Assembly (NCBI GenBank): GCA_027346205.1
Contig: DAIESR010000053.1
Coordinates: 1-5,550 of the forward strand
DNA: 5,550 nt
DNA from: Beijerinckiaceae bacterium
Lineage (GTDB): Bacteria > Pseudomonadota > Alphaproteobacteria > Rhizobiales > Beijerinckiaceae
Direction: 5' to 3'
Below the pieces are notes generated by a model. The model was not told where the DNA came from. It saw only the letters and a list, made by a program, of their open reading frames with translations, and ran no database searches. A program made the translations under genes and the position numbers. Shown here piece by piece: positions 1 through 5,377 of the stretch; within the stretch, counting starts at the first letter, position 1, and each line of letters opens with the position of its first letter.

Positions 1-28
1 ATGAGACATCGGATATATCCTGTCTCAT
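1..28. repeat. Nested palindrome at left edge
   Basis: An 8-base arm ATGAGACA (1-8) is perfectly matched by TGTCTCAT (21-28). Between them lies a second perfect palindrome, GGATATATCC (11-20). The element touches the window edge and may extend further left. Nested two-fold symmetry of this kind fits an operator for a dimeric regulator or a cruciform-prone site. No regulator is recognisable here. A similar 10-base palindrome with a related right flank occurs at 5354-5374. The symmetry is read directly; the function is unknown. Confidence 0.5.
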
Positions 29-145
29 TGACGAAAACAGGCTCTAAACGCGTGGGCGAGCCAACAATACGAGAAGAAGTGTAAGAAGAGCCTTGGTTCG
101 TCTCATCGCGTCGGCGGCCGGCATCGCAGGATCTTTCAGAACTTC

Positions 146-170
146 GGAACGAGGATGAGGCTTAATGGTT
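146..170 (+). promoter_or_regulatory. Possible EcfG-type (general stress) promoter
   Basis: GGAAC (146-150) is followed after 16 bases by GGTT (167-170). The alphaproteobacterial general-stress sigma factor EcfG recognises GGAAC, a 16-17 base spacer, then CGTT. The -35 part is therefore perfect and the -10 matches three of four bases. A transcript would begin near 176-178, about 33-35 bases before the preferred start of the small membrane protein gene, which is a sensible leader length. One mismatch in so short a motif keeps this tentative. Confidence 0.35.
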
Positions 171-200
171 TGTTAAGAGCGTAGCCGGCAGTATGGTTAC

Positions 201-204
201 GGAG
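201..204 (+). promoter_or_regulatory. Ribosome binding site deciding the start at 211
   Basis: GGAG sits 6 bases before the ATG at 211. The in-frame ATG at 193 has no comparable purine-rich site at a useful distance. The later start also begins directly with the hydrophobic first helix. Confidence 0.5.
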
Positions 205-210
205 ACCATT

Positions 211-477
211 ATGATCCTGCTCGCTTTGCTTCTGATCGCAATCGGAGTCGCGCTCAGCCGCTGGATGAAGGGTTTTGCCTTGGTTCCAGCCACCATCCTC
301 GCATGGATTGCTGCCGTGAATTTAGCTGGCCTCTACTCTTTTTCCCTGATCGAGACGGTGGGCGCGGCCTTTCTCTGCGGTGCATGCCTGCAGTTTGGCT
401 ATCTTGCCGGCGCCTTCCTTTGGGCTCCTCGCCTCGTGCCCGCGAAAAAGCACGCTGCATTGGCCGCACGCCGTTAA
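211..477 (+). CDS. Small three-helix inner-membrane protein, unknown function
   Basis: This predicts an 88-residue protein from the ATG at 211 (94 residues if the ATG at 193 is used). I do not recognise a named family. Three hydrophobic stretches are visible, at about residues 1-16, 22-46 and 48-72. A short basic loop (R17, K20) follows the first helix, and the tail is basic (R74, K79, K80, H81, R87, R88). Charge placement by the positive-inside rule suggests that the loop after helix 1 and the C-terminus face the cytoplasm. C56 and C59 form a CxxC-like pair inside helix 3. The gene stands alone on the plus strand and converges on pncA, with 38 bases between the stop codons. A possible EcfG-type promoter upstream hints at stress control. 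Coding is supported by the good ribosome site and the clean membrane pattern; function is unknown. Confidence 0.65.
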   Translation: MILLALLLIAIGVALSRWMKGFALVPATILAWIAAVNLAGLYSFSLIETVGAAFLCGACLQFGYLAGAFLWAPRLVPAKKHAALAARR

Positions 478-486
478 ACGGCGTGC
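466..486. terminator. Inverted repeat between convergent genes, likely bidirectional terminator
   Basis: GCACGCCGTT (466-475) and AACGGCGTGC (477-486) are perfect complements around a single A. A realistic fold is an 8-pair GC-rich stem with a 5-base loop. The stop codon of the small membrane protein (475-477) lies in the loop region. There is no T-run directly after it on the plus strand. On the minus strand a second GCGTGC (455-450) followed by TTTTT (449-445) could pair with the first arm instead, giving pncA transcripts a classical terminator shape. The position between two convergent genes supports a termination role. Confidence 0.5.
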
Positions 487-515
487 CACCGACAGTTTGC
501 ACAGGCTGATCGCCT

Positions 516-1160
516 TCAGTCGGCAAGGATCTCCGCCGAGATGATGCTCGTACAGCCGAGCGCCGCGAGCCTTTCGTGCGTCTGAGCCATGGAACCCTCG
601 ATATCGAGGCCACGGCAGGCGTCTTCGATCACAGTGACGTCAAAGCCCGCGGCCAGGGCATCTTCCGCCGAATAGCGCACGCAGAAATCATAGGCGAGAC
701 CGGCAATAAAGATCCGCGTCAGCCCCCGTTCACGTAAATAGCCGGCGAGGCCCGTGGTGGTCTCGCGATCGTTCTCGCGAAAGGCGGAATAGGAATCGAT
801 GCCGCTATGCAGGCCTTTGCGGATCACCAGGCACGCATGGGGGATCGCAAGGCCGCAATGGAACTGCGCGCCTGAACTGGCCTGGACGCAATGGTCTGGC
901 CATAAAGTCTGCGGCCCATAGGCGAGATCGATCGTCTCGAAAGGCTTGCGGCCGGGATGGCTCGATGCGAAAGAGCTGTGTCCCGGCGGATGCCAATCCT
1001 GCGTCAGCACGACATCGGCAAAGTGTTGCCCGACGCTATTCAGGATGGGGACGATCTCGTTGCCGTGCTGAACGGCGAGCGCGCCACCGGGACAAAAGTC
1101 ATTTTGGACATCGATGACGAGCAGAACGTCGTCTTGGCCGATCGCGAGTTTTCCGCTCAT
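516..1160 (-). CDS. pncA: Nicotinamidase (PncA, cysteine hydrolase family)
   Basis: This 214-residue cytoplasmic enzyme hydrolyses nicotinamide to nicotinate and ammonia, feeding the NAD salvage (Preiss-Handler) route. The catalytic triad is visible as D17 (IDVQNDF), K115 (RKG) and C160 (YDFCV). The metal ligands are D55 and H57 (DWHPPGHSSF) and H90 (WPDHCVQ). This set separates nicotinamidases from general isochorismatase-like hydrolases, and the length is normal. The ATG at 1160 is chosen because GGAGAG lies 7 bases upstream; a TTG five codons earlier overlaps that site and is unlikely. The gene follows bufC by 33 bases in the same direction with no obvious terminator between them, so read-through from the bufferin operon is possible. 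A functional link with bufferin is not known to me. The inverted repeat at 466-486 probably ends the transcript. Confidence 0.93.
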   Translation of the reverse strand: MSGKLAIGQDDVLLVIDVQNDFCPGGALAVQHGNEIVPILNSVGQHFADVVLTQDWHPPGHSSFASSHPGRKPFETIDLAYGPQTLWPDHCVQASSGAQFHCGLAIPHACLVIRKGLHSGIDSYSAFRENDRETTTGLAGYLRERGLTRIFIAGLAYDFCVRYSAEDALAAGFDVTVIEDACRGLDIEGSMAQTHERLAALGCTSIISAEILAD

Positions 1161-1167
1161 TGCCGCT

Positions 1168-1173
1168 CTCTCC
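1168..1173 (-). promoter_or_regulatory. Ribosome binding site of pncA
   Basis: On the minus strand GGAGAG stands 7 bases before the ATG at 1160. It fixes that codon, rather than the upstream TTG, as the start of pncA. Its presence shows that pncA can be translated independently of bufC. Confidence 0.7.
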
Positions 1174-1193
1174 AATTCTGTTGCAGGTTATGT

Positions 1194-1973
1194 TTAGCGG
1201 CAGGATAGACCTGCGACGAGCCCATCTGCGAACCAGTGGAGGAGAAACGCCGCTGCTTGGCTCGCAGCCGTCTCGGCCTCGTTGCGTAGGCTCAGAAGAC
1301 CACAGATCTCTTCGAGGCTCGCGCCGCTCGTTGCCGCAGCGAGCGCCAGCGCCTCATCCTCTTCGACGATGCGGTAGAAAGGCTGTTGCACGGCTCCTCG
1401 CCAGATGAGGAGCGTCTCTTCTCCGGCGGTTTCCGGGAGAGATGCGGCCTGATTTTCGATCGCTGCCTCATAGTAAGCGGCGGTTCCTTGCTGGAGGGTC
1501 AGGAGCGCGACGCTGGGCGTAAATGCAAAGCAGAGCCGTGGCTGCTCATCGGGAGCAATCGAGCCGAGCGCCGTGGCGTCGAGGCTAGGCGCATCCGCAG
1601 CATCGAAAGCATCGCTCAGAGCGCGTTCGAAGAGCGCGAGATCAGCGAATATTTTGCTGTCGCACCAGGGCGTATGGGCGCGCATGAAATCCGGCAATGC
1701 ATGTGCATACCAGCGCGCATTGCGGTGCGCGGATGGGGTGGAGTCGATATAGGCCGCCGCGAGCATTCCGAAATCCTGATCGTCGAGGGCGAGATGCAGG
1801 ACAGGATAATCATTGGCCAGGAATTCGGCGAGCCGTGAGCGATAGGCATCGGCATAGATGGCGAAGCGCGCAGCGCTGTCGAGCTGTCGCGACGGCATGA
1901 TCGCGGCGATGATCTCGCCGGCCTCGTCGAGGATCGCATCCTGAAAAGCCGTCTGAAGCGCGGCGAGCTTCAT
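1194..1973 (-). CDS. bufC: BufC, DUF2063 partner protein of the MNIO enzyme BufB
   Basis: This is a 259-residue protein of the HvfC/BufC (DUF2063) family, once annotated as putative DNA-binding. In characterised MNIO systems the partner protein binds the precursor and presents it to the iron oxidase, so a role in RiPP maturation is more likely than DNA binding. The N-terminal domain (about residues 1-100) shows the family pattern: RFAIYADAYRSRLAEFL, then NDYPVL, LAAAYIDSTPSAHRN and LPDFM. The C-terminal half (about 140-240) has the LLIWRGAV stretch and an EEDEALAL segment typical of these partners. The ATG at 1973 overlaps the bufB stop as ATGA, and GAGG lies 7 bases upstream inside bufB, so translation is probably coupled and the two products made in similar amounts. 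A longer reading frame reaching 2108 only runs through bufB in another frame. No BufD/DoxX gene follows. Confidence 0.88.
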   Translation of the reverse strand: MKLAALQTAFQDAILDEAGEIIAAIMPSRQLDSAARFAIYADAYRSRLAEFLANDYPVLHLALDDQDFGMLAAAYIDSTPSAHRNARWYAHALPDFMRAHTPWCDSKIFADLALFERALSDAFDAADAPSLDATALGSIAPDEQPRLCFAFTPSVALLTLQQGTAAYYEAAIENQAASLPETAGEETLLIWRGAVQQPFYRIVEEDEALALAAATSGASLEEICGLLSLRNEAETAASQAAAFLLHWFADGLVAGLSCR

Positions 1974-2812
1974 GCGACGGCCTCGACTGCTGTATGCGGC
2001 TTGCGAGCGATGTCGCGCGCATGGTCGAGTTCGGCGACGAGTTCGGCGAAAGGCGGAAAATTGTCGTCGCGTTCGATCAGGGTGGAGGCCGAGCCGAAGC
2101 ACCGGCACGCTTCCTCATAAAGCGCCCAGACCTTGGCACAGATCGGCTCGTCATGGGTGTCGATCTTATGCGTGCCATAATCGGAATGGCCGGCGAGATG
2201 GAGCTGCACGACGCGGTCCGGCTTGATCGCATGAAGGAATGCGGTCGCGTCGAAATCATGATTGAAAGCCGAGACGAAAATATTGTTGACGTCGAGCAGC
2301 AGCCAGCAATCGGCGCGTTCGGCGACCTCTTGCACGAAAGTCCATTCGTCCATCTCCGAGCTTGCGAAAGTCACATAGCTCGAGACATTTTCAATGGCGA
2401 TCCGGCGGCCGAGAAAATCCTGAACACGGGCAATCCGCGCAACCACATGATCGAGTGCTTCTTCCGTATAGGGCATGGGCAGGAGATCATGCAGATTGGC
2501 GCCATGCACGCCGGTCCAGCACAGATGGTCGGAAATCCACGCCGGCTCGACGCGCTCAGCCAGTGCCTTGAGGGCTGAAAGATAATCATGATCGAGCGGC
2601 GCGGTCGAGCCGATCGACATCGAAACGCCGTGCATGACGATCGGGTAATCGGTACGAATTGCGTCGAGCAGGGAAAGCGGCCGGCCGCCTGGCACCATGA
2701 AATTCTCGGATATGATCTCGAACCAATCGACGGGAGGCTTCTGTTCGAGAATATCTGGATAATAGATCGGGCGCAGGCCGAGCCCGAATCCGAGAGGCGA
2801 AGGTTTCTGCAT
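1970..2812 (-). CDS. bufB: BufB, DUF692/MNIO multinuclear non-heme iron oxidase
   Basis: This is a 280-residue protein of the DUF692 family, now called MNIO (multinuclear non-heme iron-dependent oxidases). It has a TIM-barrel fold and is related to MbnB of methanobactin synthesis. Family members oxidise cysteines of peptide precursors to thiooxazole or oxazolone-type groups. Conserved polar motifs run in the expected order: SENFM (E36), MHGVSMSIGS (H61), SDHLCW (D95, H96), IENVSSY (E141, N142), LLLDVNN (D174, N176, N177), QLHLAGH (H205, H209), IDTHDEP (D218, H220) and IERDDN (E247). I see no missing motif, so the enzyme looks active. The ATG at 2812 is preferred because AGGAA lies 7 bases upstream; in-frame starts further up have no such site. 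It lies 125 bases after bufA and overlaps bufC by 4 bases. The substrate is inferred to be BufA. Confidence 0.93.
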   Translation of the reverse strand: MQKPSPLGFGLGLRPIYYPDILEQKPPVDWFEIISENFMVPGGRPLSLLDAIRTDYPIVMHGVSMSIGSTAPLDHDYLSALKALAERVEPAWISDHLCWTGVHGANLHDLLPMPYTEEALDHVVARIARVQDFLGRRIAIENVSSYVTFASSEMDEWTFVQEVAERADCWLLLDVNNIFVSAFNHDFDATAFLHAIKPDRVVQLHLAGHSDYGTHKIDTHDEPICAKVWALYEEACRCFGSASTLIERDDNFPPFAELVAELDHARDIARKPHTAVEAVA

Positions 2813-2848
2813 CGGTGTGTTCCTGCGTGAAAGCATTTTCAACAATGA

Positions 2849-2884
2849 GGCGTGCCTCCGCGATCTTCATCGCGAAAGCACGCC
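2849..2884 (-). promoter_or_regulatory. Intercistronic stem-loop between bufA and bufB
   Basis: In the minus-strand transcript, GGCGUGC pairs with GCACGCC (7 pairs). After a symmetric 3-by-3 internal loop, CGCGAU pairs with AUCGCG (6 pairs) around a GAAG loop. The total is 36 bases. It is not followed by a U-run, so a full terminator is unlikely. A role as an RNA-processing or 3'-end-protecting hairpin that keeps bufA mRNA more abundant than bufBC mRNA is an inference. It lies 36 bases upstream of the bufB start. Confidence 0.55.
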
Positions 2885-2900
2885 GAGCGGTGAAAATTTC

Positions 2901-2916
2901 TGCTCGATGTCGAGCA
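2901..2916 (-). promoter_or_regulatory. Second hairpin just after bufA, possible weak attenuator
   Basis: TGCTCGA (2901-2907) and TCGAGCA (2910-2916) are perfect complements, giving 6 pairs with a 4-base loop in RNA. On the minus strand it starts 21 bases after the bufA stop codon and is followed closely by a short TTTT within GAAATTTTC. It could act as a leaky terminator reducing transcription into bufBC. The stem is short, so strength is uncertain. Confidence 0.45.
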
Positions 2917-2937
2917 AGTTCTGGTCGATCAAATGGA

Positions 2938-3195
2938 TCAGCCGACTTTGCCGCCCATTTTGGTGCAGGCCTTTGCGGATTTCTCCGGAAGCCAGCCTTG
3001 CCCTTTGCAGCTATTTTGCCCCTTGCAGGCATTCTTTGCGCTCTTGCAGGACCCCTGGCCCTTGCAGGTGTTGATCCCAAAGCAATGGACGCTCTTGGCT
3101 GCTTTCGCGTTCGCCGGTGCGAGGGACATTCCGCTCATCGTGAGAGCGATTGCCGCAGCCGCGATGCTGCTGCCGGAGATTATGGTCATTTTCAT
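2938..3195 (-). CDS. bufA2: BufA2-like bufferin precursor, periplasmic RiPP metallophore
   Basis: This is an 85-residue secreted precursor. Residues 1-30 form a signal peptide: K2, a hydrophobic core at about 5-25, then APANA with likely signal peptidase I cleavage after A30. The mature part has six cysteines (C38, C44, C50, C57, C63, C77), several in CKG context (C44, C57, C63), and ends in a GGKVG tail. This pattern fits the bufferin BufA2 type, unlike the EGKCG repeats of HvfA precursors. In studied bufferins, an MNIO enzyme and partner modify cysteines in the cytoplasm, and the exported peptide binds copper in the periplasm. Which cysteines are modified here, and the metal, are inferred. 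The ATG at 3195 is chosen because AAGGAG lies 6 bases upstream; the frame continues further upstream but without coding character. It is the first gene of the bufABC block. The family call is firm; the A2 subclass is somewhat less so. Confidence 0.88.
   Translation of the reverse strand: MKMTIISGSSIAAAAIALTMSGMSLAPANAKAAKSVHCFGINTCKGQGSCKSAKNACKGQNSCKGQGWLPEKSAKACTKMGGKVG
2995..3072 (-). repeat. 39-bp tandem repeat coding the cysteine-lysine core of BufA
   Basis: Residues 42-54 and 55-67 of BufA form two adjacent 13-residue units of the form N-x-C-K-G-Q-x-S-C-K-x3, identical at 8 of 13 positions. In DNA the codon pair TGC-AAG recurs four times. It suggests that the metal-binding core grew by duplication of a two-cysteine unit. 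Confidence 0.7.
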
Positions 3196-3201
3196 TTTGG
3201 A

Positions 3202-3207
3202 CTCCTT
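3202..3207 (-). promoter_or_regulatory. Strong ribosome binding site of bufA
   Basis: AAGGAG on the minus strand lies 6 bases before the ATG at 3195. It is the best Shine-Dalgarno match in the window, consistent with high synthesis of the small precursor. A second in-frame ATG at 3189 would be 12 bases away and is less likely. Confidence 0.7.
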
Positions 3208-3263
3208 GGGACGTCGCACTCGCGTCTGCGAGCACCTCATAGGCATTGGCTGTCCTTCGTTTC

Positions 3264-3289
3264 TTCGGTTCCGGGGAGAAAATGTTACC
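3264..3289 (-). promoter_or_regulatory. Putative sigma-F-like ECF promoter of bufA
   Basis: On the minus strand GGTAAC (3289-3284) is followed after 16 bases by CGAA (3267-3264). Caulobacter sigma-F, an ECF factor that drives bufferin (gig-type) operons, is reported to use a GTAAC-type -35 and a CGAA-type -10 about this distance apart. Transcription would start near 3257, leaving a leader of about 60 bases before bufA. The match is read by eye and the sigma-F gene itself is not in the window. The position, in the only intergenic gap before bufA, supports it. Confidence 0.55.
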
Positions 3290-3358
3290 CTGATCATGGC
3301 GACGTGATTGCGCTCGCGCATCATTTTGCGACGCAAGATCGTTGCTGATCCCGCAGCC

Positions 3359-5074
3359 TCAGCGCTTCAAAAGCTTCTTCAATTCGCTCAGCGGCCGCGT
3401 GTTCAAGACATCATGGGCCGTGAGCCAGCCGCGCCGTGCCTGATCGATGCCGAAGCGGATATTGTCGAGGCCGGCGATCGTATGCGCATCCGTCGAGATG
3501 GCTGTCATGACGCCTGCTTCCTTAGCGGCATGGGCGTCGATGTCATTGAGATCAAGCCGATCAGGATGGGCGTTGAGTTCGAGCGCACAACCTCTTTCGC
3601 GCGCTGCCGCGAGGAGTTTTTCCAAGTCGAGAGCATAGGGCTCGCGCTCGCCGATCAGCCGTCCTGTGGGATGCGCAATGATCGACACATGCCGATTGTC
3701 CATGGCCTTGATGACGCGTTCCGTCTGTTGCGCGCGTGGCAAATCGAATTTCGAATGGACCGCGGCGACGACGATGTCGAGGCGGGAGAGAAGCCGTTCG
3801 GACAGATCGAGGCTGCCATCGGCAAGAATGTCGACTTCCATACCTTTCAAGATCGTGAAGTCGGGCGTCTCGTCATTGAGCTTGTCGATCGCCGCCATTT
3901 GCCGGGCAAGCCTCGGCCCATCGAGGCCATGGGCGATCGTCACTCGCTGGCTGTGGTCGGTGAGCGCCATATAGCGATAGCCGCGGGCCCGCGCCGCCGC
4001 GGCCATTTCGGCGATCGAGGCGGTGCCGTCGCTCCAATCCGAATGGATATGGAGATCGCCGCGAAGATCGCCCAGAGTGATGATGTCCGGCAGGCTGTTC
4101 GTTGCGGCAAGCGCGATCTCGCCGCGATCCTCACGCAGCTCGGGGGGCACGAAGGCGAGGCCGAGCTTCTTGTAAATCTCTTCCTCGCTTGTTCCAGCAA
4201 TATGCCGTGTTCCTGAGAAGAGGCCATATTCGTTCAGCTTCCAGGCGTGCTCATTGGCGAGCGACCGCAGGGCTATGTTATGAGCTTTGGACCCGGTGAA
4301 ATAGAGCAGGGCGGCACCATAGCTCTCTTCCGGCACGACACGCAGATCGATCTGAAGCTTCGAGCGCAAGACGACGCTCGTGCGCGTTGGTCCTTGCGCC
4401 AGAACCTCGACGACGCTGTCATAGCCGACCATATGCGCGCCGAGCGCCGCGCCATCCTCGGTGCAGGCGATGATATCGACATCCCCGATCGTGTCGCGCC
4501 GACGACGCAGGATGCCGGCGATCTCTACGCAGCCATGATCGATCCCTGTCCTCAAAAAGGCGACGAGAGCCTGCGCTTCGGCCTCGGCGAAGGGGATTTT
4601 GAAACGCGTCGGGCTACTCGGCTTGGCGAGAGCGGCGGAGATCTTTTCTTCGAACTTGGGTCCAAAGCCGCGCAATTTCTTCACCCGCCCGGCGTTGATG
4701 GCGCGGCGAAGATCTTCGAGCGTCTTCACGCCTAGCTCGTCATGCAGCCGCTTCACCCGCTTCGGACCGAGGCCGGGAAGCGCAGCGATCTTCGGCAATT
4801 CGCCCGGAAGCTCGCGCTTGAGTTGTTCGAGGAGGGCGAATTTGCCGGTGGCTACGATCGCCGCGATCTTGCCCGCGAGGTCTTCGCCTATGCTGGGCAG
4901 ATCGTCGAGATTTTTGCCTTGCTTCAGGAGCGTGCCGACATTTTCGGGCCATTGCGCCAGAACGCGCGCAGCACGGCGATAAGCGCGGGACCGGAAGGGA
5001 TTGTCACCCTTGATGTCGAGAAGCTCGGCAGCCTCTTCGAACATGGCGGCGATTTCCGCATTTTGAATCGGCAT
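3359..5074 (-). CDS. polX: Bacterial DNA polymerase X (Pol X core with PHP domain)
   Basis: This 571-residue protein matches the usual length for bacterial PolX. These enzymes fill short gaps in base excision repair and carry nuclease activity in the PHP domain. The N-terminal 8-kDa type domain begins with the typical MPIQNAEIA...NPFRSRAYRRAA. Helix-hairpin-helix motifs lie near 59-70 (LPSIGEDLAGKI), 99-110 (LPGLGPKRVKRL) and 134-145 (LRGFGPKFEEKI). Polymerase acidic residues are D198 and D200 (GDVDII) and D243 (QIDLRVV). The PHP domain (about 338-571) retains its metal ligands: H342 and H344 (LHIHSDWSDG), H374 (LTDHS), E413 (GMEVD), H440 (AAVHS), H468 (IAHPTG), D529 and H531 (STDAH). Both activities therefore look intact. 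The ATG at 5074 fits the family start although no clear Shine-Dalgarno is visible. It lies 163 bases upstream of bufA on the same strand, but bufA seems to have its own promoter. Confidence 0.95.
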   Translation of the reverse strand: MPIQNAEIAAMFEEAAELLDIKGDNPFRSRAYRRAARVLAQWPENVGTLLKQGKNLDDLPSIGEDLAGKIAAIVATGKFALLEQLKRELPGELPKIAALPGLGPKRVKRLHDELGVKTLEDLRRAINAGRVKKLRGFGPKFEEKISAALAKPSSPTRFKIPFAEAEAQALVAFLRTGIDHGCVEIAGILRRRRDTIGDVDIIACTEDGAALGAHMVGYDSVVEVLAQGPTRTSVVLRSKLQIDLRVVPEESYGAALLYFTGSKAHNIALRSLANEHAWKLNEYGLFSGTRHIAGTSEEEIYKKLGLAFVPPELREDRGEIALAATNSLPDIITLGDLRGDLHIHSDWSDGTASIAEMAAAARARGYRYMALTDHSQRVTIAHGLDGPRLARQMAAIDKLNDETPDFTILKGMEVDILADGSLDLSERLLSRLDIVVAAVHSKFDLPRAQQTERVIKAMDNRHVSIIAHPTGRLIGEREPYALDLEKLLAAARERGCALELNAHPDRLDLNDIDAHAAKEAGVMTAISTDAHTIAGLDNIRFGIDQARRGWLTAHDVLNTRPLSELKKLLKR

Positions 5075-5097
5075 GGTGTTCGTCGAAAGCAGGCGCC

Positions 5098-5161
5098 ATC
5101 CGCTCTTGGAAGGCCATTACCAAAAATGCCGCGACTTCGGCGAAACGGCCTTGATGCGGAT
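5098..5161. repeat. Structured intergenic element upstream of polX
   Basis: Three nested inverted pairs are visible: ATCCGC (5098-5103) with GCGGAT (5156-5161), AAGGCC (5110-5115) with GGCCTT (5147-5152), and GCCG (5128-5131) with CGGC (5138-5141). Together they give a branched, REP-like or MITE-like hairpin of about 64 bases, ending 24 bases before the polX start codon. It could be a dispersed intergenic repeat or a structured 5' leader of polX. Copy number in the genome would decide; none other is seen here. Confidence 0.4.
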
Positions 5162-5254
5162 CAGAGCCGCGATCGCTGCGGCGTTTCAGCGCGCAGGATT
5201 TGGCATACAATGATATGGGATGCAGCGTGGCGATGGCTCAGAGCGCCGCTCAAC

Positions 5255-5375
5255 ATTCAAAAATATTGATGTATCATTGAATTATTTTGATAATTCTGAC
5301 ATATCAGAGATCGTGTATATCTTCTCAGATCAGGGCTGGATCAGCGGATATTTGGTATATACCCTGATTCATTGA
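5255..5375. promoter_or_regulatory. AT-rich palindrome cluster between polX and the insertion sequence
   Basis: This stretch is clearly richer in A and T than its surroundings and has no credible gene. Short perfect inverted repeats follow one another: TGAT/ATCA (5267-5276), GAATTAT/ATAATTC with a 4-base loop (5279-5296), TCTGA/TCAGA (5295-5308), ATCAGGG (5329-5335) with CCCTGAT (5362-5368), and the palindrome GGTATATACC (5354-5363). It may be a promoter or operator region, a binding site for an H-NS-like or Ros/MucR-type silencer, or a favoured IS630 target. No clear -35/-10 pair could be assigned. Confidence 0.4.
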
Positions 5376-5377
5376 TA

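Noticed and set aside
1..192. Possible RNA gene or small ORF in the left leader
   Set aside because: Apart from the edge palindrome and the promoter-like motif I see no tRNA-like fold, riboswitch pattern or credible reading frame.
1974..2108. N-terminal extension of bufC by 45 residues
   Set aside because: The extension is arginine-rich, overlaps bufB out of frame and has no family match; the ATG at 1973 has a GAGG site and the ATGA overlap.
3011..3070. Recurring CTTGCAGG on the plus strand, considered as a short repeat array
   Set aside because: The spacing is explained by the repeated Cys-Lys codon pairs (TGC AAG) of bufA; it is not a CRISPR or regulatory iteron array.
3196..3336. Upstream extension of bufA
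   Set aside because: It would bury the signal peptide behind about 47 residues of basic, non-coding character, and it overlaps the candidate promoter and ribosome site.
3326..3336. TTGCG-A-CGCAA palindrome between polX and bufA
   Set aside because: It could be an operator, but it is only 11 bases, lies about 40 bases upstream of the putative -35, and is not followed by a T-run on the minus strand. Too weak to call a terminator for polX.
3308..4216. Long open frame on the plus strand (302 codons) opposite polX
   Set aside because: It lies entirely inside polX on the other strand, its protein has no recognisable motif, and polX shows complete family motifs throughout. It is a GC-bias shadow.
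5004..5210. 68-codon open frame on the minus strand overlapping the polX start
   Set aside because: It overlaps polX in another frame, has no ribosome site or domain, and covers the structured intergenic element.
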